This document shows, piece after piece, positions 5,400-6,161 of a stretch of DNA of 6,161 bases (its first letter is position 1; each line of letters opens with the position of its first letter). The DNA comes from an uncultured Planctomycetaceae bacterium. GTDB lineage: Bacteria > Planctomycetota > Planctomycetia > Pirellulales > Pirellulaceae. The translations under genes and the position numbers were made by a program. The stretch spans positions 1 through 6,161 of the forward strand of contig CALBTA010000165.1 in assembly GCA_937967755.1 (NCBI GenBank), in the 5' to 3' direction. The notes under the pieces are model-generated. The model did not search any database. It saw only the letters and a program-made list of their open reading frames with translations, and was not told the DNA's origin.

Positions 5400-5403
5400 C
5401 TCC
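5400..5403 (-). promoter_or_regulatory. Ribosome binding site deciding the start at 5393
   Basis: On the minus strand GGAG lies six bases before the ATG at 5393-5391, the best Shine-Dalgarno in the window. It favours this start over the in-frame ATG at 5447 and the GTG at 5450. Confidence 0.6.
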
Positions 5404-5446
5404 GAGGACTCTTTCTTAATTGACTCAGTGCTACGCAGCCCGAACA

Positions 5447-6160
5447 TCACTCCGCACGCATGCGGTTTAGCGTCGATTCCAACGCGTCGGCCCGGCGGCG
5501 CAGTTCTTCGAGTTCCGCCTGCAACTCGGCAACACGGTCAGCATCGACCGGAACACGTGCCGCCCGCTCGGGCGTTGGCAAGCGCACTTCGGGTTCTTCC
5601 TCCGGCAGTAACGGAGGGATCTCGGCGGGCTCTGCTTCCGGCAACTCAGGCGGCTCGAGCGCCGGCGGGTCTTCAGGTAAATCGCCAGCGGGCGCGGGCG
5701 TGGGATTGGCGGGAATTTCCCACGCGTCGCCTTCAGTCAAATTGCGAGGGGCGACGGTTTGCAACGGAATCAATTGGCGGTAGCCGCGCCCGCCGACGAC
5801 GTAAGTCAACTCCACCGGGCGATCCACCGGGACGCGCGCCATGATGGCCATCAAGTCTTCGACACATTCAATCCGCATGCCGTTCAGCCCAATGACGATC
5901 GCGCCGCGTGGCACGCCGTGTTGTTCGGCAGGCGAACCGGGAATGACGTTCTCAACCACCACACCCCAATCGGTGCGCGGCCCGAACAGCCGATAGGTTC
6001 GCGTTCTTAGCGGTACAACGTGCAGCCCCAGAATCGGCCGCTCGAAATTTTGCGCCGCGGTCGCCGGAGTCCCGTCGATGATAACTCGTTGGGCGAACCT
6101 ATCGGCTGCCATCGAAATTGGAATGACAGCAGCGATCAGCAGGGAAATGGCAGCGCGCAT
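5447..6160 (-). CDS. Secreted PDZ-domain protein with C-terminal coiled coil (upstream partner)
   Basis: A 237-residue protein; the ATG at 6160-6158 is two bases from the right edge, so an earlier start or the ribosome site cannot be checked. The N-terminus is a good signal peptide (MRAAISLLIAAVIPISMAA, cleavage near residue 19), which supports the start. A PDZ-like domain spans about 42-135: ILGLHVVPL (43-51), then WGVVVENVIPGSPAEQHGVP (65-84), GAIVIGLNG (86-94) and a closing strand near 117-133. Residues about 150-195 are strongly Pro/Glu-rich. A coiled coil (206-235: VAELQAELEELRRRADALES) closes the protein. The order matches that of the next gene, pointing to paralogy or matched partners. 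There is no catalytic domain, so it is likely a periplasmic adaptor. Its TGA overlaps an ATG of the downstream gene's frame (TGATG at 5445-5449), so the two are probably co-transcribed. Confidence 0.83.
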   Translation of the reverse strand: MRAAISLLIAAVIPISMAADRFAQRVIIDGTPATAAQNFERPILGLHVVPLRTRTYRLFGPRTDWGVVVENVIPGSPAEQHGVPRGAIVIGLNGMRIECVEDLMAIMARVPVDRPVELTYVVGGRGYRQLIPLQTVAPRNLTEGDAWEIPANPTPAPAGDLPEDPPALEPPELPEAEPAEIPPLLPEEEPEVRLPTPERAARVPVDADRVAELQAELEELRRRADALESTLNRMRAE

Positions 6161-6161
6161 C

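Noticed and set aside
5368..5844. Plus-strand open frame of 158 codons opposite the two PDZ genes
   Set aside because: It spans the junction of two well-supported minus-strand genes and is Arg/Pro-rich with no recognisable feature.
4695..6160. HtrA/DegP-type protease operon
   Set aside because: Both proteins have a PDZ domain but no trypsin-like domain or catalytic triad, and both frames run intact from signal peptide to coiled coil.

Overview
The window reads as ordinary chromosomal DNA of a moderately GC-rich bacterium, most likely a planctomycete of the Pirellulales type. This rests on recalled family resemblance, not a search. The pointers are a run of short secreted or membrane proteins of the kind common there, a stand-alone PHA_gran_rgn-like protein, an STN-domain protein without a secretin barrel, small PDZ proteins with coiled-coil tails, and few strong Shine-Dalgarno sites. 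I see no rRNA, tRNA, CRISPR array, insertion sequence, phage gene, defence gene or attachment site.

Layout, left to right. (1) Positions 1-662, minus: 3'-truncated gene for a membrane-anchored helical protein. (2) 663-901: divergent intergenic region with two overlapping inverted repeats, 747-782 and 779-811. (3) 902-1240, plus: small PHA_gran_rgn-like protein. It ends 19 bases from (4) 1260-2426, minus: exported protein built from STN/secretin-N-like modules. (5) 2427-2629: divergent promoter region with a direct repeat, 20 bp apart, lying over a likely promoter. (6) 2630-3295, plus: HEAT-TPR scaffold protein, joined by a TGATG stop/start overlap to (7) 3295-3789, plus: small helical protein. 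(8) 3790-3945: two stem-loops. (9) 3946-4686, plus: exported or anchored protein of unknown function. It ends 8 bases from (10) 4695-5393, minus: PDZ plus coiled-coil protein. That gene lies downstream of (11) 5447-6160, minus: a second PDZ plus coiled-coil protein of the same architecture.

Functionally the window is dominated by envelope or periplasmic proteins with protein-protein interaction modules (STN, PDZ, coiled coil, TPR, HEAT); no catalytic domain is recognisable. Two units look like real operons: the HEAT-TPR gene with the small helical gene, and the two PDZ genes. I did not find a convincing new defence, mobile or RNA-based system. The best leads are the tandem PDZ/coiled-coil pair, the barrel-less STN chain with its repeat-covered promoter, and the mutually exclusive hairpins ahead of the PHA_gran_rgn-like gene.
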